Source: Neocallimastix lanati (nom. inval.) (Eukaryota; Neocallimastigomycota; Neocallimastigomycetes; Neocallimastigales; Neocallimastigaceae). From it: 64,000 nt of DNA. The stretch is from NCBI GenBank assembly GCA_016946835.1, contig JACVTC010000115.1, forward strand, positions 298,501-362,500, written 5' to 3'. A program made the translations under genes and the position numbers. Shown here piece by piece: positions 1 to 12,400 of this stretch. Every line of letters begins with the position of its first letter. The stretch's first letter is position 1. The notes below the pieces were generated by a model. The model was not told the DNA's origin. It saw only the letters and a list, made by a program, of their open reading frames with translations, and made no database searches.

Positions 1-1
1 T

Positions 2-226
2 AACAACGGTAGGTCTAATGGTATACAAATTGATCATAGCGTAAAAGTCACTAATGATAACAGGCATATAATTAGTAAGAAATTCCGCAAGCCCCTCAAA
101 ATAAGAACTCGGGAAAGAGAGCTTTCTCGAAGGTGATTGAAAGATATTGTTAATAAATTGCTTTCTTTCCCTCGAACCGATCTTTATGTACTAAGTTTAC
201 TTAATAGAATTGGTATCTTAATATGA
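2..226 (+). pseudogene. Short decayed coding fragment, unrecognised
   Basis: This is a patch of clearly higher G+C than its surroundings. It reads as an open frame from position 2 to a TGA at 134-136, passing through the peptide KKFRKPLKIRTRERELSRR. The same frame then stays open through KLLSFPRTDLYVLSLLNRIG to a second TGA at 224-226. One interrupting stop in an otherwise protein-like, basic stretch suggests either the end of a gene starting outside the window or a transposon relic. I do not recognise the family, and an RNA or chance origin cannot be excluded. Confidence 0.3.
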
Positions 227-278
227 TAAGATAATAATATAAGATGTTATTAAAATTAGTTTAGATTATATTTTTTAC

Positions 279-311
<33 letters not shown>

Positions 312-616
312 ATTGATATTTATTTTATATAAAAACTAGATTGAATAATTATAATTCATATAATACTTTCTTTTATATATATACGAATTATGGATGATCC
401 ATTCAAAAAAAAAAAAATTTTTTTTTTTATTTAATAAGAAATTTAAAGATTATTATGGAATTAAAAATATTTATTGCTTATCATGAAATTAATATGTTAT
501 AGTATATTACATAAGAACAATTTTTAAAAAATTAATTAAATTTAATAAAAAGATAAATATTCTTCATAAAATAAAGTCTCACATTTTATATACATTTTAA
601 ATGTGGAGTAATATTT
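227..616. other. AT-rich spacer without recognisable gene
   Basis: Contains long A runs near 280-310 and a poly-A/poly-T palindrome near 406-430. I see no coding sequence. Confidence 0.6.
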
Positions 617-815
617 TCGAATGTGGTTCATTTCGCCAATTTTTATAATACAAATTTTCAATACGCCATTTATTTTTAATGGCTTGTAAAATTTTTTGTT
701 AACGCCATAAAAATTTTAATAAAATTATATGTAAAAAAAAATAAATGTATAAATAAACAAACAAACAAATAAATAAATAAATAAATAAATAAAGAATGTA
801 ATAAGTATATAAAAT
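617..815 (+). repeat. Left arm of the foldback inverted repeat
   Basis: Matches the reverse complement of 2165-2352 with scattered substitutions and small indels. Similarity stops abruptly at 617: the bases just outside (AGTAATATTT) do not match the other flank. Confidence 0.65.
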
Positions 816-859
816 AAAAATAAATATTAGAATATGAATATAAAGTACAGATTGAATAT

Positions 860-1832
860 AATAAAATAAAATAAAATAAAATAAAATAAAATAAAATAAA
901 ATGAAATAAAATAAAATAAATAGTAGAAATATGAATATAAAGTTCAGATTTAATAAAATAAAATAAAATAAAATAAAATAAAATAAAATAAAATAAAATA
1001 AAATAAAATAAAATAAAATAAAATAAAATAAAATAAAATAAAATAAAATAAAATAAAATAAAATAAAATAAAATAAAATAAAATAAAATAAAATAAAATA
1101 AATAGTAGAAATATGAATATAAAGTTCAGATTTAATAAAACAAAATAAAATAAAATAAATAGTAGAAACATGAATATAAAGTACAGATTAAATAAAATAA
1201 AATAAATAGTAGAAACATGAATATAAAGTACAGATTAAATAAAATAAAATAAAATAAAATAAAATAAAATAAAATAAAATAAAATAAAATAAAATAAAAT
1301 AAAATAAAATAAAATAAAATAAAATAAAATAAAATAAAATAAAATAAAATAAAATAAAATAAATAGTAGAACATGAATATAAAGTACAGATTAAATAAAA
1401 TAAAATAAAATAAAATAAAATAAAATAAAATAAAATAAAATAAATAGTAGAATATGAATATAAAGTACAGATTAAATAAAATAAAATAAAATAAAATAAA
1501 TAGTAGAATATGAATATAAAGTACAGTTTAAATAAAATAAAATAAAATAAAATAAAATAAAATAAAATAAAATAAATAGTAGAATATGAATATAAAGTAC
1601 AGATTAAATAAAATAAAATAAAATAAAATAAATAGTAGAATATGAATATAAAGTACAGTTTAAATAAAATAAAATAAAATAAAATAAATAGTAGAATATG
1701 AATATAAAGTACAGATTAAATAAAATAAAATGAAATAAAATGAAATAAATATTGATTGTAATAATATAAAAGTACAAGTATATAAAATAAAATAAAATAA
1801 AATAAAATAAAATAAAATAAAATAAATATCTA
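860..1832 (+). repeat. (TAAAA)n satellite with regularly recurring AT spacer
   Basis: Perfect TAAAA pentamer runs are interrupted about a dozen times by a conserved spacer of about 30 bases, reading TAGTAGAATATGAATATAAA then GTACAGATTAAA. The same spacer in reverse complement punctuates the TTTTA arrays near 5.6-6.5, 9.9-10.3, 26.1 and 46.2 kb. The tail near 1746-1780 carries a second spacer type (ATTGATTGTAATAATATAAA followed by AGTACAAGTATA), which pairs with copies in the right half of the foldback element. Confidence 0.85.
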
Positions 1833-2185
1833 TTACTTGTACTTTTATATTATTACAATCAATATTTATTTTATTTTATTTTATTTTATATACTTGTACT
1901 TTTATATTATTACAATCAATATTTATTTCATTTTATTTTATTTTATATACTTGTACTTTTATATTATTACAATCAATATTTATTTTATTTTATTTTATTT
2001 TATATACTTGAACTTTTATATTATTACAATCAATATTTATTTTATTTTATTTTATTTTATTTTATATACTTGTACTTTTATATTATTACAATCAATATTT
2101 ATTTCATTTTATTTTATTTTATATACTTTTATATTATTACAATCAATATTTATTTTATTTTATTTTATTTTATTTTATATACTTA
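1833..2185 (+). repeat. (TTTTA)n satellite with ATACTTGTACTTTTAT spacer, right half of foldback
   Basis: Six copies of a spacer of about 36 bases (ATACTTGTACTTTTATATTA then TTACAATCAATATTTATT) alternate with short TTTTA runs. The spacer is the reverse complement of the sequence near 1746-1780, which makes the centre of the element self-complementary. The open frame across it encodes only low-complexity Ile/Phe/Tyr repeats and is not a gene. Confidence 0.8.
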
Positions 2186-2352
2186 AATTATTACATTCTT
2201 TATTTATTTATTTATTTATGCATTTTTTTTTTTAAATATAATTGTATTAAAATTTTTTATGGCGTTAATAAAAAATTTTACAGGCCATTAAAAATAAATT
2301 TGGCGTATTGAAAATTTAAAATTTAAAAGCTGGCGAAATGCACCACATTCGA

Positions 2353-2420
2353 TATGCGCTTTTATGTGCAATGATTTATAAGCAGTGGGTTTTTAAAATG
2401 GTAGTTTAGTAAATTTAGAC
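2353..2420 (+). repeat. Dispersed repeat shared with 12327-12400
   Basis: Both loci share TTTTATGTGCAATRATTTAT, AAGYAGTGGGTTTTT and a following TGGTWGTTTAGTAAA block. In one frame both encode a peptide like LLCAIIYKQWVF, broken by stops. This suggests a relic of the same mobile element at the edge of the foldback and inside the copia relic. Confidence 0.5.
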
Positions 2421-3391
2421 TTATGAAACTTCATAATAGAAATGATGATATGAGTTTAGAAGTTTCACTTTCTTTTAAGGAACCAATAATTCAATTTCAC
2501 TATTATTTAATTTATTTAATTTATTTAATCTTATTTATTTTCTTATTATTTATTAAAAATAATCAAATAAAAATTAACTGCATCTATAATAAATTATTTT
2601 TAACTTAATATATATATAATCATGATTTTATAGTATGGAGTTGAATAAATTAATTTTTATTTTACTATTTTTAATTTATAATTTATTTTTTATTATTTAT
2701 AATTACTTTTAACTTTTATTTTTATTATATACTAATTTTTATTATTATTTTAATTTTTTTTTTTTTTTTTTGAATCTAATTTATGTTGAGAATAATAATA
2801 GATTTTTTTTTTTTTTTAATAATAGAAGATTATTTAAATTATTATATAAATTTCTTCATTATTTTTCATAGAATTATTTATATAATAAAAAAAGTTAAAT
2901 TCAAACTTTTTTTATTAAAAAAAGTTTTTTTTTTAAGAGTATTTATTTATTAAAATCTAATTAATTATGAATTATAAATTTGTATTAATTATTTAAACAT
3001 TATCATGATATTAAATGATATTACATTTTATTTTTAACAATCATAAAGAATTTTTTTAATAGATAATAATAAATTTAAGTTTTCTCCATCAGAATAAATA
3101 TTTTTAAGATAAAAAATAATACTATTTTTTAATTTTTGTTTTATTTTGTTGTGTTTTGTTTTTGCATGTTTAATTTTTTTTTCATATAATTTTTTGCTCG
3201 CTTGCATGTTTAATCCAAAAATTTAAATGGCCATGATAATTTTTTTTTAAATAAATATAAATTATAATTATACAATTATTAATATCATATCTCTATTTGC
3301 TTATTTCAGCATTTAAATAATAATAAACCTCTTATTTAAAAAATAAATTATACAAAAATATATATGAAATAAAATATAAATATTTATAAAA
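2421..3391. other. AT-rich upstream region of the receptor gene
   Basis: Homopolymer T/A runs and poor-complexity sequence. A 61-codon frame at 2423-2608 begins plausibly but runs into low-complexity Tyr/Leu/Ile and has no support. The promoter of the gene starting at 3392 must lie here; no specific element can be named. Confidence 0.5.
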
Positions 3392-6300
3392 ATGATTTTT
3401 AAATATATATATTCATCGTTTCACATATTTTCATTTTTTTTCTGTTTTCTAAAGAAAGCATATTTATATAATATTTCAATTAATAATGATAAGAAATCTA
3501 TGGAAAATCTAGCCATTACAATTAATAAGCCATTATTAACTAATGATGTAATTGTTGAATTATTTGATGGTATTTATAATATTCATGATGATGGAATTAA
3601 CCATCTTCATTTACACAATTCTCTTACATTTAATGGTAAAAGTGATACCAGATTTAATTTTCAAAATTCAGAAAAAAGTTCCCTTATTTTCCATTTTTCA
3701 GCTGGTTCATATGATAAAAAACTTATTTTTAATAATATTAAATTTTATGATTTCGATGGTTCTCAATATGAAAATTCAAGTTTATTTCCAGGAGGACCTG
3801 AAGATCGAACAGATCGATATACTATTGAATTTAATAACTGTGAATTTTATAATATAAAAGGAATTGTATTGAACATTAATATTATATGTTTAAAACGTAC
3901 TCAGTCAACACCTAATGTTATATTCAATAACTGTAAATTTGAGTAAGTTTAAATAACTAATCGATAATATGTATATTTAATGTTATTATAAATATAACAT
4001 AATTTTTAATAAATTTATTATTTTTTATTAAATTTTTATACTATCAATAAAAAATAAAATAAAATAAAATAAAATAAAAATATAAGAAATATAAATGAAG
4101 TATTTCAATCATATCATCAAGATTCATTATATAATTCAATCAATCTAGTACATTGCTTTTTATTGGAATATCATAATTGCTATTTTAACAATATAAAAAT
4201 GTTCGGTGAACTTCTTAATGGAGATGTGGCTATATATGATAGTAAAAATTTGTTATTATTTTATATCTATATTATTATTAAAAAAAAATAATGATAATAA
4301 TGAATTAAATTATATTTAAAATATAATATATATATATTATAGGTTATATTACTAATGTATATGGAACTGAAGAATTTCCTGGCACAATTATTCATTCATC
4401 TGCTGTTAATAACAAAGTAATAATAAAAAATACTAAAATTATTGATAATATAGTAACATTGAATAGGCCATTTTTTGATTTACTTGGAACTTCTTTGGAG
4501 TAAAAATATTTATTATAATAATTTTTTTTATTTATTTGTTTTGTAATTCATTCATTTAACTAATTTATTATTTATATATATAGAATTGAGGATTCAGTTT
4601 TTAAAAATTGTTATTCATACGCTAATTATTTAATAAATACTTCTGGAAGAGACAAGGCTTCCATAGATAATCCAAATATAATAATATCCAATACAGAATT
4701 TAATAGTAATAATTTTATTTATTAATAAAAAATTTAAATGCTATATTTAAAAATAATTAAATTCAAGGAATTTTTTTTTTTTAAATTTATTTTTGTATCT
4801 ATTCGATTTTAAGATATAAATACTTTAGTTGACGGTGTAGCCAACAGTATAAAAATTACAGGTTCAAAATTTCATAATATCACTTCCAAATCAGTTCTTT
4901 TTAATTCATCTATTTCTACTATTTACGCCGAGAATTCAGAATTTTCAAATATTATGTGAATATAAAATATATTATGAAAAAATATATATATAAATATAAC
5001 TATATAAATAAAATAAGATAAAACAAAAAATAAAGATGTAAATTTAATATATATATATATATATATTTAATAATATTAACATTGAATATATTATATATAT
5101 TATTAATTATAAAAGATCGTTAGGAAATGGTTTATTTTCTGGTGAAATCTCATATTTATTTACAAATGTAAAATTTAGTAATATTATATCCAATTCATAT
5201 TCATTGATTGCAAGTAGTTTTTCGAAATCATTATTTTCTAAATGTATCTTTGAAGACATTATATGCAATGGAGAAAGTGAGAATTCATCCTTACTTGAAT
5301 TTACATCAGTAACCTCTGGAACTGAATTTAAATTTGATGATGTTATTATAAGAAATTGTAAATCTAATGGAAATTTAATTAATATTAAAGGAGATTTAAC
5401 CACATTAAAATTTTCACATTTAACAATAAATGATGTTGTTTCTTATGGACCATTAATAAATAATGAATCTATAAAGGTTAATTATATTTTTTATATTACA
5501 ATTAAAATAAAAAATTCATTAATTAATTAATTAATTATTTATTTATTTATTTATTAATATATTTTTATTTTATTTTATTTTATTTTATTTTATTTTATTT
5601 TATTTTATTTTATTTTATTTTATTTTATTTTATTTTATTTTATTTTATTTTATTTTATTTTATTTTATTTTATTTTATTTTATTTTATTTTATTTTATTT
5701 TATTTTATTTTATTTTATTTTATTTTATTTTATTTTATTTTATTTTATTTTATTTTATTTTATTTTATTTTATTTTATTTTATTTTATTTTATTTTATTT
5801 TATTTTATTTTATTTTATTTTATTTTATTTTATTTTATTTTATTTTATTTTATTCAATCTGTACTTATATTTATATTCTACTATTTATTTTATTTTATTT
5901 TATTTTATTTTATTTTATTTTATTTTATTTTATTTTATTTTATTTTATTTTATTTTATTTTATTTTATTTTATTTTATTTTATTTTATTTTATTTTATTT
6001 TATTTTATTTTATTTTATTTTATTTTATTTTATTTTATTTTATTTTATTTTATTTTATTTTATTTTATTTATTTATTTTATTTTATTTTATTTTATTTAT
6101 TTATTTTATTAAATCTGTACTTTATATTCATATTTCTACTATTTATTTTATTTTATTTTATTTTATTTTATTTTATTTTATTTTATTTTATTTTATTTTA
6201 TTTTATTTTATTTTATTTTATTTTATTTTATTTTATTTTATTTTATTTTATTTTATTTTATTTTATTTTATTTTATTTTATTTTATTTTATTTTATTTTA

Positions 6301-9300
6301 TTTTATTTTATTTTATTTTATTTTATTTTATTTTATTTTATTTTATTTTATTTTATTTTATTTTATTTTATTTTATTTTATTTTATTTTATTTTATTTTA
6401 TTTTATTAAATCTGTACTTTATATTCATATTTCTACTATTTATTTTATTTTATTTTATTTTATTTTATTTTATTTTATTTTATTTTAATAAATTTCATCC
6501 CCATTTTATTTATTTAGTCATTTATTACTTTCGATAATCTTAATATCTATGATAATAAAAATATAAATAAATTCAATTGTGGTTTACTGACATATGAAAA
6601 AGACATTGATTTAACAATAACTAATTCCATATTTAAAGATAATACGATTAAAAATCATGGTGGTTCATTGTATGTAATTTTTTATAATTAATTTAATTAC
6701 TCAAATCCTTTTTTTTTTTTTTTTTGGTTTATTATATATATATAATATAAAAAATTTTTGATTTTTTAAATATATATATTAACATATTTATTTTAATATA
6801 TAGATGTTTTACAAATATTGATTCATTAAATATGAAAATTTTATCAAGTGTTTTTGAAAATAATTATGGAATAAACGGTGGTGTAATATATTTCGGTCAA
6901 TCCAATAATCATTTAAATAAAAATACTATCGAATTAGTAGATTTGATTTTTAATAAGAATAGAGCTGAATACTTCGGTGGAGTAATATTTTCAGATTATG
7001 AATATTTAAATTTTCAAAATATAAGGAATGTAACATTTACTGAAAATCACGCATATGCTGGAGGAGTCGTATATATTGATAATGAAAATAGTAAAAATGA
7101 TGAAAATAATATAGAAAACAAGTTTATTTTCATGGAAAATAAAAATTTTAAATATATACATAACACAGCTGAATCTCATGGAAATAACTATGCTACAGAT
7201 CCATATATGACTGATTTATTGAAATCAGATATTAATAATTTTGTTATAAAAAGTGGTGATTCATTTCCTTTAAAATTTAATCTTACTGATGAATTTAATC
7301 AAATTATTAAGGATGAATCAAAATTATATTCAAATATGGGATTAAAAATTAGTATTGCAAATGAAGATAATAATAAGTATAAATTAAATGGAAATATGTG
7401 CTTTTTTTCAAATGGTATATTTATTTTGACTTTTTATTATTAATTATATTTTATTTAATTAATCATAAAAATTCATAAATGTTATAAACGAACTTTTTTT
7501 TTTTATTATTATAATTATTATTAATATATAATAATATATTTCAGGTATTTGTGATCTAAATAATTTTAAAATATTTAGTACTGATCCTGGTAATGTTAAG
7601 TTAAAAATATCTTTAGAACATGAGAACAATAAAGTTATTCTCACCAATAAAGAAATAAATGTAAAACTTGAGAAATGTGATAAAGAGCAAATTAAAATTA
7701 CAGACAAACATAACTTTTATTCTTGTGAAAATCCTATTTGTGAAGAAAGTTGTCCAATTTTAAATGGAACAGCAGAGTGTATAAAAGGTTATAAAGAAAA
7801 TATAAACAGTATTGAATTAAATCAATGTAAATGTCTACCAGGATGGGAAGAAATTAACTGTGATAAAAGAGTTTTTGTCAAATATAATTATTTGTAAAAT
7901 TTTATATTTCATTTTTGAAAAGAATATATATGTTATATTTTATTTTTTTTTTTTTTTTCTTTTAAATTTAGTATATATATAAATTTAATATATATTGAAT
8001 TAAATCTACTAAAATATAAGTTTTATTTATTGTACTAATAATATATTATATTAATTATTAAAATTAATTTATAATTATTAAAATTTTTAATATATTATAA
8101 ATATAAATAGCAATATATCACATATTGTAACTATTCCCATAATAATAATAATAATTATAGGAATAATATTTATTTTTTTAAATAGAAATAAAAAAATTAT
8201 TGAAGATACAGGATTTAGTAAATGTGAATTAGTTTTATTTGGACTCTTATTCGTTTTAATAAGTCTCAATTTCAACCCATTTAAAAATTATAATAGTTGT
8301 GTACTGGAATTTATTTTCAAACACAGTGGAATTATATTAATTTATATGATTTTTACTTTTTATATAAAAACTGCTCGTAAATTAGGATTAAATTTAATTA
8401 ATTATACAGGTAGTAATACATTACCATTTACAAGTGAATCATTTAAAGATAATTCCATCATTCGATCATCTTCAAATCAAATTAATCAAGAAATAGAATC
8501 AAAAACTACTGATGAGAATGATGTATCTTCAGTAAGTCAATCAGTTGCTAAAAAAATAAATAAACGTATTTTATTACTTCATTCATTAGCTTTAGAATTT
8601 TGTATTATATATATTGCATTATGGGTTTTTCTTATCATTACAACTTTCATTTTAAAAAATAAAGAAACAAAATATAAACAAGAATATAATTATAATTGGA
8701 GATATGAATGTCCATTAAGAACTCTAAGTTTAGGAATGACTGCAATTGAATCTGTATTAATATTATATTTAGTTTTAAGTACAAGAAAAATATGGAAATA
8801 TACTTATATTTTTAAATGTACAAGATATATTAGCTATGCATGTATGATATGGACAACACTTGGACCACTAATTGATGTATATATTAAAATATATAATAAT
8901 AATATAAATTTAAAAAAAAAAAAAAAAAAAAATAATCTTTTTATTACATATATAATAATAATAATTAATTCACTATTACTTTTATTATTATTAACATCAA
9001 TTATTTGAATGTCTATTGTTATTATTGTTGCTATATATATTAATACTTAAATTTTATTATTTTAACAGTTAATTAGCAATTTAACAATACAAAATAAAAG
9101 TAATATTATTTTAGGATTTTGCATTACAACAAATTCTATTTGCTATCTAATGATTTTCTTTCTATTTATATGGGAAAAAGTTTATTACATCTTACGACAA
9201 GAAGATAATAATACTCATAATTACTTTATTGCAGAAAAACTTGAAAAATGCATTATACATAGATCATTCTCCTGTGAATGTAATAAGAATTATTCGGAAG

Positions 9301-9428
9301 AAAGTGACGAAATTGTTTCTAAATATTTAGATTTTTATAAATACTGTACTCAAATCTTTCTTTTCAAAAATGGTAATCTCAAGTATGTTAATAAAGGAAG
9401 TAAAAATACTTTGAAATTTATAGTATAG
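3392..9428 (+). CDS. Beta-helix ectodomain fused to class C (GABA-B/mGlu-like) seven-TM receptor
   Basis: Eleven exons: 3392-3942, 4087-4241, 4343-4499, 4584-4705, 4829-4955, 5116-5476, 6518-6669, 6804-7414, 7545-7893, 8111-8876, 9069-9428. They sum to 3711 bases (1236 residues) with all phases consistent and GT-AG borders. The product starts with a hydrophobic signal-like segment (about residues 6-20). Next comes a long Asn/Ile/Phe-rich region with recurrent FNNCKF, FKNC and FENN motifs, typical of right-handed parallel beta-helix (pectin-lyase-like) repeats. Exon 9 encodes a Cys-rich, EGF-like stretch (about residues 805-850, ending CKCLPGWEEINC). The last two exons encode seven hydrophobic helices. 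They contain the class C-like GLLFVLISLNF, a Cys before TM3, SGIILIYMIFTFYIKTARKL, the loop Cys of WRYECPLRTLSLG, and a Cys-rich tail. It is probably a plasma-membrane sensor of an extracellular ligand; the ligand is unknown. Family assignment is strong; small exon-border errors are possible. Confidence 0.85.
5550..6486 (+). repeat. (TTTTA)n satellite filling intron 6 of the receptor gene
   Basis: Nearly the whole 1041-base intron (5477-6517) is TTTTA pentamers, interrupted three times (near 5855, 6113, 6408) by the spacer TCTGTACTTTATATTCATAT followed by TTCTACTATTTA. Both splice borders are outside the array. All other introns of this gene are about 85-220 bases, so the array has expanded or inserted in place. 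Confidence 0.9.
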
Positions 9429-9850
9429 ATTGAATAAAGCCCAATAAATTTTTAATAATATTAATTCTTATAAACCGTATTTTGTATAACTTATTGGTAA
9501 TATAATTATTAGTAATTTAACAATAAAAAATTTTAATAAATAATTGTGGCATAAATATTATACGTATAAATAATCAGGTATATTTATACAATAAAATTAA
9601 AAAAAAATTAAATAAAAAAAAAGTAGAAAATAAAAAAATAAAAACAAAAAATATTAATAAAAAAGAGCTGTATATTAAATTTGTACATTAAATCATTTTA
9701 TATTTCATTTTTATTTTTATATACTTTACCCTTTTATATTACTTCACTAATTATTTTATTTTATTTTTATATATACTTTACCCTTTTATATTACCTTACT
9801 AATTATTTTATTTTATTTTTATTGATACTATACTCTTTTATATTCATTAA
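9429..9850. other. Downstream spacer of the receptor gene
   Basis: AT-rich. At 9700-9850 there are three imperfect copies of a unit of about 60 bases containing ATACTTTACCCTTTTATATT followed by ACTAATTATTTTATTTTA. No gene seen. Confidence 0.55.
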
Positions 9851-10290
9851 TTATTTTATTTTATTTTATTTTATTTAAACTGTACTTTATATTCATATTC
9901 TACTATTTATTTTATTTTATTTTATTTTATTTTATTTTATTTTATTTTATTTTATTTTATTTTATTTTATTTTATTTTATTTTATTTTATTTTATTTTAT
10001 TTAAACTGTACTTTATATTCATATTCTACTATTTATTTTATTTTATTTTATTTTATTTAAACTGTACTTTATATTCATATTCTACTATTTATTTTATTTT
10101 ATTTTATTTTATTTAAACTGTACTTTATATTCATATTCTACTATTTATTTTATTTTATTTTATTTTATTTTATTTAAACTGTACTTTATATTCATATTCT
10201 ACTATTTATTTTATTTTATTTTATTTTATTTTATTTTATTTAAACTGTACTTTATATTCATATTCTACTATTTATTTTATTTTGTTTTGT
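9851..10290 (+). repeat. (TTTTA)n satellite with seven copies of the AAACTGTACTTTATATTC spacer
   Basis: Short pentamer runs alternate with AAACTGTACTTTATATTCAT then ATTCTACTATTTA at 9887, 10002, 10049, 10112, 10172, 10241 and neighbours. The array ends in TTTTG variants and a TA tract near 10280-10310. Confidence 0.85.
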
Positions 10291-11449
10291 TTTGTTTTAT
10301 ATATATATATATATTTATACCAATATATATTAAAATATATCTAGTTTTTTTTAAAATACATATCCATATATAATTATAATTAAAATTTTCAAATACGAAT
10401 GTAAATTATATAAAAAAACATTTATTGATAATCTATAAGTTTAAATATATGTATATATATATAACTATGAAATATTTAATTATTTATATTCATATGTATT
10501 TATTATATATATATATAAAGAAAAAAAATATTGTTAATAATAATAAATTTTTAAATATTCACCAAGTCTTTAGTATAGAGTATATATAAACTATTATTAA
10601 TAATTAACATACTAAAAAAAAAAAAAAGGAATAACAAATAAATAATTATTAATAAATATTAAATTTATACTATTTAAGTAATATAACTATTACCAACTAT
10701 GTTGTTTTCATATATTTTATTTTAACCAAATAAATTTAATTTGATATTTAAATGTTTTGACGTAAAGTGATTAAGTTACTAACATAATAGGTAATTTTAT
10801 TTTTAGTTTAAATTTTTTATTTTTAAATAAAGTTAATATATTTATAATAACTTAACCTAATTTATGTAATAATAATATAATATTGTGGCACATAAAATAA
10901 TTTGTTCAGATGATATCATAGTTTTATGTAGAGAAAATATAAATAATAAATGTTGTTTATGTTAAATAATTAAATAAATAAATAAAAAGTAAATGATGAC
11001 ATTAAAAAAATATATATTAATTTTTTATATCATATTTTATCTATCTACTTATATATTTATTAATTAATAATTTATTATTATTTATCTATTATTTATTATT
11101 TATTATTTATTATCTATAATTTATTATTGTTGAAAATAAAGTTTAACATTATTTATTTTATTAGTATTAATTATATTTTATAATATAGTATTAATAAAGC
11201 ATCCTATAAATTTATGTATTAGAATATAAATAGTTTTATGTAATTGTAATATGGTATAAAATATTGAACTTTATATCATTTTATAATACAAATTTTATTA
11301 CATCTAATTCTCACTAAATTATAATAGATTAAGGATCACATTATTATTCTGCTAAATACAATTTAGAAATAAATTTAAATATACAATAAAATATTATATA
11401 ATAAAAATTATTAAATTTTACAATTGTCAAAAATGAAAATTCATAATAA
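10291..11449. other. AT-rich region, possible 5' LTR remnant of the copia element
   Basis: No coding sequence is visible. The motif TTACATCTAATTCTCACTAA at about 11295-11315 recurs, with one change, at about 15308-15328 just past the RNase H end of the relic, and TTGTTGAAAATAA occurs near both. These paired motifs suggest LTR sequence on both sides, but LTR borders, primer-binding site and target duplication could not be defined. Confidence 0.35.
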
Positions 11450-11570
11450 AAATTTAAAAAATGACTGAACAAAATCCTAAATCAACAAACTCTAATTTTA
11501 AAATTTGAGGCGGTGAACTCTATCTTCTATTTTCAAGAAGTAACTTATGCAAATATGTAGAAGAAGAAAT

Positions 11571-11929
11571 TTTAAAAAAATTAATATATCAAAAATAAAA
11601 AAGGAAAACTTAAAAGAATATATAAAGGTTAGATGAGACAATACAAAAGTTTAAAAATAAAAACATTACTGATGAAGACATTAAAAATAATAATACAACA
11701 GAAATGTTTCAAATAAATAACATTAGTAATGAATACAAATTAAAAGATTTTAAAAAAAATTAATATATCAAAAATAAAAAAGGAAAACTTAAAAGAATAT
11801 ATAAAGGTTAGATGAGACAATACAAAAGTTTAAAAATAAAAACATTACTGATGAAGACATTAAAAATAATAATACAACTAAAATGTTTCAAATAAATTGT
11901 ATCAGTAATGAATACAAATTAAAATTCAA
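11571..11929 (+). repeat. Tandem duplication of about 179 bases inside the copia gag relic
   Basis: TTAATATATCAAAAATAAAA at 11581 recurs at 11760, and the downstream sequence (AAAGGTTAGATGAGACAATA, GATGAAGACATTAAAAATAA) repeats with the same offset up to about 11925. Only a few substitutions separate the copies near the 3' end, so the duplication is younger than most of the decay. Confidence 0.85.
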
Positions 11930-12326
11930 TTTTAAAACGCTTTTGGCATATGAAATTTTTAATATCTTAAAGAAATTACAAACACATAATAATTAATGAA
12001 GGAGTTAGAATTATAAAAAAAAAGAATTAGATGAAAAATTCTATGAAAATAAAACTTCAATCAAATTCAAGTATAACAATGAATAATAACAATCCAGAAA
12101 AATATATTAGTTTTACAATGAACTATGACTCGCATATTGAACCTGAGAGCCAAGTAAAGTATGTAGAAAGAATATATAATAACAGAGAAGAAAATAAATA
12201 CCTTCCGAAGTACTAGATTAGAATTTAATTATTATACTAATAAAAATAGTGAATCTAAAGAAAATAATAATTTTATGTCATGAACTTTAAGATTTAGATG
12301 AATAATATCACATGACTCACATCATG

Positions 12327-12400
12327 ATATGCTGGGACTTTTATGTGCAATAATTTATAAGTAGTGGGTTTTTTTTAAATAATGGTTGTTTAGTAAAATT
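12327..12400 (+). repeat. Second copy of the 2353-2420 repeat
   Basis: Lies between the gag-like and integrase parts of the copia relic and is not obviously part of either. It may be internal copia sequence also left at 2.4 kb, or a nested insertion. Confidence 0.45.

Larger units (their letters stand above)
617..2352. mobile_element. Foldback-type element: long inverted repeats around a pentamer satellite
   Basis: The left arm starts TCGAATGTGGTTCATTTCGC at 617. The right arm ends at 2352 with the reverse complement of nearly the same sequence. The two arms align for roughly 190-200 bases through shared landmarks: AATACGCCA, TTTTTAATGGC, TGTAAAATTTTTT, AACGCCATAAAAA, then an AAAT-repeat tract and AAGAATGTAATAA. 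Between the arms the left half is (TAAAA)n and the right half is (TTTTA)n, so the whole unit could fold into one giant hairpin. No transposase frame is present and no convincing target-site duplication is visible, so mobility is inferred from structure only. It could instead be a palindrome made by inverted duplication. Confidence 0.6.

Noticed and set aside
130-200. Possible tRNA T-loop (GGTTCGAGG on the minus strand)
   Set aside because: No matching T stem, acceptor stem or D arm could be built around it.
950-1374. Phe/Tyr/Leu/Ile repeat frames on the minus strand
   Set aside because: Translation of the pentamer satellite; no unique sequence and no conserved start.
1833-2180. CRISPR-like alternation of repeat and spacer
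   Set aside because: The repeats are simple TTTTA runs and the spacers are all the same sequence, the opposite of a CRISPR array; the genome is eukaryotic.
8087-8275. Minus-strand 62-codon frame with a hydrophobic segment
   Set aside because: It is antisense to the first transmembrane exon of the receptor, whose sense frame fits the class C family and exon phases.
12031-12216. 61-codon frame as a separate small gene
   Set aside because: It lies inside the copia relic between gag-like and integrase fragments and is best explained as element debris.
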